DNA of 8,069 nt, taken from contig DXOJ01000274.1 in NCBI GenBank assembly GCA_019412865.1, positions 1 through 8,069 on the forward strand. Direction: 5' to 3'. Made by a program: the position numbers and the translations under genes. The DNA is from Bacteroides sp. (GTDB taxonomy: Bacteria; Bacteroidota; Bacteroidia; Bacteroidales; Bacteroidaceae). Each line of letters starts with the position of its first letter. Position 1 is the stretch's first letter. Of the stretch, positions 5,362 through 8,069 are shown piece after piece. The notes beneath the pieces were generated by a model, which did no database searches, had not been told where the DNA came from, and was given only the letters and a program-made list of their open reading frames with translations.

Positions 5362-7194
5362 CTAACACACGCACACATGCGTGCGCGTATAAACGCCTTT
5401 ATCGTCTGTATTGATAAGCAATCCTTTTTTTATCAGACGGTTCAGCCAGCTAAGAGCAGTGTTAGGTTTGATTTTCATCTTTTCAGCCTGCTCCAACAAC
5501 TGTGCGCGGGTGAACTGGTTGCCCATTATTTCAAAAAGTGCATCCCGGTCGGCATTGGCTCTATGTTTGACCTCTGTGGAAGGAAGAAAAGATAAGATAT
5601 GTGTGGCATGACGATAGAGCGGAGTTACAAGCTCCAGCACCGCATGGAAATCTTCAGCGGTGATTGTCACATCCCAACGGGTGATAATGCCGTCTTTGAT
5701 ATTATCGGCGGCAATCTCCTTGTCAGGGGTCAGCAGAGGGGAGGAAGAATCCTTGAACTGATAAGGCTGGTCGCATTCCAATGCACGAATCATAGCTATT
5801 TCTGCCATGATACGGCATGTGTTGACAGCCAGTCGGGCTATGGAACTGCTCATTTCGTTATCGTTGGCAAGTCCCGAACGGAAAAACAGATCGGCAAAGA
5901 GGGTATTGAACTCTTGCTTTTGTTCATCAGTGAGCCGGAGCGTATGAAGCCCGTGTGCTTTCATCAGGTCCAGTTGCTTTTTCCATTCCAGGCCTATGCT
6001 TGTGAAGATGGCTTCCAGATCGGTTTCGCCACTTTCAAACTGGTTGATCCATGTCCATATACCGTGCATATAATAAAACAGCTGGCGCGAGAACAGTCCG
6101 TTTTCTGTCGAGGGAATAAGAGGTTTTACTTGCGCGGGTGTACCGGAAAGCAGGACGGAAAGATAGCATTTCTTTACTTCCCGGTATTCCTGGTCGGTGC
6201 GCCGGTTGTACGACAGACGGTCGTGGTCGAATGCTTTGCGGAGTGTATCGCTCCAGTGTCCGTATTCAGAACCGATAGCAGCGGAGATGGTATCCGCTTC
6301 GGTTTCGCAGATAAGTCCTGTGCCGTTGGCATCCATGATATTTTGCAGAATACCTGTTCCGGTGTTATTGCCCGAGATGAGAAACATTTTATTCTTGGGC
6401 ATTTGAGGAGCTTCCACTTTGCAGCGCTCCTTTCCCATGGTATCATAGGCGGCTTTCTCTTTTTTGTAGGCCTTGACCTCTTCCGCTACTTTTTGGCGGA
6501 TCTCGTCATGAATAGGCTCTACAAGCAGCCGGATGAACGAAAGAATTCCTTTACCCGAGGCGGAAGGAGCTACAATAAAACTTTGCAGGCAAGGAGACTG
6601 GAGTTTGCCGGCGTATGGACATCTCACATATCGCTCCATGCTGGCACCTATGGCGGTCAATGCTCCGAGCAGCATGACATCGCGTTGTGTGGGGCTGGTA
6701 GCATAACTCATGATGAGCAACAGGATTTTCGGCCAGTCCGCTTCGGTGAAAGAGGGCAATGGCTGGTTCGGGTCACTCCCGTCCTGCAGTTCTTCGGATT
6801 CGTCCGGTTCTTCATTGTCCACCTTATTATACACATGCGTGTGTGTGAGATTTTTGGACGGTGCATTTCCTGCATTTTTTGCATTTTTCCGGTGGTTCAT
6901 CACTCCCTCTTTGCAGAGAGTTACACCCGCCTTTTCAGCAAGATGGAATGCAGTGCCCAGATGGACATCTCCATGCCGGGTGGTAAGTGCGTTGGAGAAT
7001 ATCCGTTCGGCATGTTCCCGTTCGTACTTGGCAGATACCCGGCACAACCGATGGAAAAACTCGCGTCCCGCTTCTCCGCAATCCGTTGCGATGGCGAACG
7101 CCAGTTGTACATATTCAGCATACGTAGGGGCAATATCCGCTCCTGCAGTTTCAACCGCCTCACAGAGGCGGCATAACGATTCAATTTCGTTCAT
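5362..7194 (-). CDS. DUF3987 primase-helicase-like ATPase with PriCT-2-like N-terminus
   Basis: This is a 610-residue protein. Residues about 22-95 (YAEYVQLAFAIATDCGEAG; AERIFSNALTT) resemble the helical PriCT-2 domain that follows primase domains. A charged linker (about 100-148) leads to the DUF3987 domain. That domain has a P-loop-like APSASGKG (209-216, K215), an acidic strand GLICETEAD (293-301, possible Walker B), LSVLLSGTP (345-353, sensor-like) and R370 in GLFSRQLFYY as a candidate arginine finger. The C-terminus (about 550-605) looks like a winged helix (FTRAQLLEQAEKMKIKPNTA). The primase-like gene is 29 bp upstream on the same strand, suggesting a split primase-helicase. The call is by family resemblance; ATPase activity is not shown. 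Confidence 0.85.
   Translation of the reverse strand: MNEIESLCRLCEAVETAGADIAPTYAEYVQLAFAIATDCGEAGREFFHRLCRVSAKYEREHAERIFSNALTTRHGDVHLGTAFHLAEKAGVTLCKEGVMNHRKNAKNAGNAPSKNLTHTHVYNKVDNEEPDESEELQDGSDPNQPLPSFTEADWPKILLLIMSYATSPTQRDVMLLGALTAIGASMERYVRCPYAGKLQSPCLQSFIVAPSASGKGILSFIRLLVEPIHDEIRQKVAEEVKAYKKEKAAYDTMGKERCKVEAPQMPKNKMFLISGNNTGTGILQNIMDANGTGLICETEADTISAAIGSEYGHWSDTLRKAFDHDRLSYNRRTDQEYREVKKCYLSVLLSGTPAQVKPLIPSTENGLFSRQLFYYMHGIWTWINQFESGETDLEAIFTSIGLEWKKQLDLMKAHGLHTLRLTDEQKQEFNTLFADLFFRSGLANDNEMSSSIARLAVNTCRIMAEIAMIRALECDQPYQFKDSSSPLLTPDKEIAADNIKDGIITRWDVTITAEDFHAVLELVTPLYRHATHILSFLPSTEVKHRANADRDALFEIMGNQFTRAQLLEQAEKMKIKPNTALSWLNRLIKKGLLINTDDKGVYTRTHVCVC
5365..5391. repeat. 27-bp alternating purine-pyrimidine tract
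   Basis: Perfect purine-pyrimidine alternation over 27 bp, rich in CA/TG and GC/CG steps, covers the last codons of the DUF3987 gene (TRTHVCVC). Such sequence can adopt Z-DNA. A shorter 20-bp tract in the same gene at 6828-6847 encodes the similar peptide THTHVYN. Confidence 0.7.
6828..6847. repeat. 20-bp alternating purine-pyrimidine tract
   Basis: This is a second perfect alternating tract, in the linker-encoding part of the DUF3987 gene. It is related in sequence and encoded peptide to the 5365-5391 tract. Confidence 0.6.
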
Positions 7195-7223
7195 AATTTT
7201 AATTTATAGTTTTTAATATCTAA

Positions 7224-7853
7224 TTATTTGCTGTTTCTAAACAATGCTCCCGGATCATGACTAAGAAAGCAAGACCTTACAATGTCCTTGCCGGAAAAGT
7301 CTACCCCTTTGCGTTTTTCTCCGAAGGGAACGGGTGCCCCTGTACCATAAAGCAGCACGGTGAACATCATTGCCAGCTTCATATTTTCGATGATACTGTT
7401 TGTGTCGTTAGCCATGGGTAAATGATCGTAGGGTACGAATGCTTTCACACCCCGTCCGCTGGGACTGATAAACGTGAGTACAGGATGCAGAAGGTGGTCA
7501 TTAAACAATGTGCTGCGCATTTCCACTGCCTCCTGATAGGAATCGAGATGGTCGATATCTACCACCACCAGATGTGAAGAAGCTACGAAACATTTGCTGT
7601 TTCGACGCGAGAACGTACCACAGGGAGTCACATAAGGCAATAGTGATGCCTTTGCTGTCCGTATATCTCCGGAATTGCGTACTTGCTCGGTCAGAATTTT
7701 GAGATTCTCGTTGCAGGTTATCATTTGAAAAACTTGTTCTACGGAGACTTCGCAGGAGGGAATAAGTGTTGCAGGAGTAACAATCCGCCCCAGTTCATTT
7801 TTGATGGGAGCAATGGGAGGCATGAAATAAGACATTCTGAAATCGTTTGTCAT
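7224..7853 (-). CDS. BT4734/VirE-N family primase-like protein
   Basis: This 209-residue protein has the BT4734-like N-terminal domain (often annotated VirE N-terminal), an archaeo-eukaryotic primase (AEP) fold. The motifs fit AEP catalysis: VVVDIDH gives the metal-binding pair D99 and D101 (motif I), FISPSGRGVKAFV is the motif II region, and DFSGKDIVRSCFLSHDP (D185, R193, D200) is a plausible motif III. The N-terminal part, with SVEQVFQMITCNENLKILTEQVR, is the usual helical lead-in. It is shorter than versions fused to helicase domains; here the DUF3987 ATPase is the next gene, 29 bp downstream. The pair would make primers and unwind DNA if active. This is typical of plasmid, phage and conjugative-element replication, and a substrate is not evident here. 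Confidence 0.85.
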   Translation of the reverse strand: MTNDFRMSYFMPPIAPIKNELGRIVTPATLIPSCEVSVEQVFQMITCNENLKILTEQVRNSGDIRTAKASLLPYVTPCGTFSRRNSKCFVASSHLVVVDIDHLDSYQEAVEMRSTLFNDHLLHPVLTFISPSGRGVKAFVPYDHLPMANDTNSIIENMKLAMMFTVLLYGTGAPVPFGEKRKGVDFSGKDIVRSCFLSHDPGALFRNSK

Positions 7854-7900
7854 AACATTTATATTTTTTGATTATCGTCTTGAATTTTCAAAACGCGAGG

Positions 7901-7908
7901 CGAAGGTA
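7901..7908 (-). promoter_or_regulatory. Candidate -7 box of the primase-like gene
   Basis: On the minus strand TACCTTCG differs from TAnnTTTG by one base, 47 bp before the ATG at 7853. The -33 position would fall at about 7928-7933, inside the 20-bp palindrome, and has no good TTTG. Confidence 0.4.
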
Positions 7909-7928
7909 GAAATAGCTTTTAAATATAT

Positions 7929-7948
7929 CGTTCAGACATGTCTGAACG
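7929..7948. promoter_or_regulatory. Perfect 20-bp palindrome, probable operator
   Basis: CGTTCAGACATGTCTGAACG is a perfect palindrome with no loop, the form expected of a dimeric repressor site. Flanking ATAT on each side (7925-7928, 7950-7953) extends it with one unpaired base. It lies between two divergent genes and overlaps the expected -33 region of the minus-strand promoter. Confidence 0.75.
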
Positions 7949-7970
7949 GATATGCATAAAATTAACATAT

Positions 7971-7983
7971 AATACAATGTATT
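7971..7983. repeat. Minor AT-rich palindrome
   Basis: AATACA-A-TGTATT is symmetric about 7977 and lies 24 bp before the ATG at 8007. Its AT-richness makes chance likely. No clear Bacteroides promoter boxes were found for the + strand gene. Confidence 0.3.
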
Positions 7984-8006
7984 TAACAACTAATAAAATT
8001 ATAAAC

Positions 8007-8069
8007 ATGAAAAAATTTAATCATCCCGTACTGGGCCATTTCATCGCAGAGCAGTTTGAACGTGCTAAC
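8007..8069 (+). CDS. Start of an unidentified gene, truncated by window edge
   Basis: Twenty-one codons (MKKFNHPVLGHFIAEQFERA and one more) run open to the last base. The start lies after an AT-rich leader typical of Bacteroides and diverges from the primase-like gene across a palindromic operator. There is no signal peptide. It could be a further cassette gene, a regulator, or the resumption of the capsule operon; the fragment is too short to assign a family. Confidence 0.6.
   Translation, partial: MKKFNHPVLGHFIAEQFERAN

Noticed and set aside
5599..7176. A 525-codon open frame on the + strand
   Set aside because: It lies entirely antisense to the DUF3987 gene, whose domains are recognisable. 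Its translation is Cys/Phe-rich with no familiar motif, so it is a shadow frame.
7934..7943. AGACATGTCT resembles a p53 half-site
   Set aside because: Coincidence; p53 is an animal protein. The full 20-bp symmetry is the relevant feature.

Overview
The window is chromosomal DNA of a gut Bacteroides, probably of the B. thetaiotaomicron group. The evidence is a UpxY-type capsule antiterminator, a capsule-associated tyrosine recombinase next to an invertible promoter, Bacteroidales promoter boxes (TTTG, about 20 bp, TAnnTTTG), and families largely confined to Bacteroidales (HU-HIG, DUF4248, BT4734-like primase domain, DUF3987). It covers the start of a capsular polysaccharide (CPS) locus. Species is inference.

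Left part (1-3684, + strand). The 3' end of a class I mannose-6-phosphate isomerase gene (manA) is closed by a clear intrinsic terminator (912-960). A tyrosine recombinase (1024-1989) follows. Next comes a 334-bp gene-free stretch bounded by a perfect 20-bp inverted repeat (2012-2031 and 2281-2300). Its best promoter, at 2046-2078, points left, away from the capsule genes, so the sequenced copy appears to be in the OFF orientation. Downstream lie upxY (NusG-like) and a Wza-type outer-membrane export lipoprotein gene. Neither upxZ nor a wzc/wzz chain-length gene is seen.

Right part (3688-8006). The capsule genes are interrupted by a 4.3-kb cassette mostly on the opposite strand. Read in its own direction, it has a BT4734/VirE-N primase-like protein (7224-7853) with a DUF3987 helicase-like ATPase (5362-7194), then an HU-HIG protein (4302-4790), a 35-residue membrane peptide of the 'smalltalk' type (4106-4213) and a T7-lysozyme-like amidase (3688-4101). 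A single + strand gene, DUF4248 (5010-5228), diverges from the HU gene. Between DUF4248 and DUF3987 lie three short palindromes at an exact 22-bp period. A perfect 20-bp palindrome sits between the primase gene and a + strand gene that begins at 8007 and runs off the window.

How the parts may work together. The recombinase probably flips the promoter that controls upxY and the exporter, giving phase-variable capsule expression, and UpxY would prevent early termination of the long operon. The opposing cassette looks like replication functions (primase, helicase, HU) plus a lysis-like pair (small membrane protein and amidase). It is recurrent beside Bacteroides capsule loci as far as I recall, but its function is not established. 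A domesticated phage- or satellite-like module is my inference.
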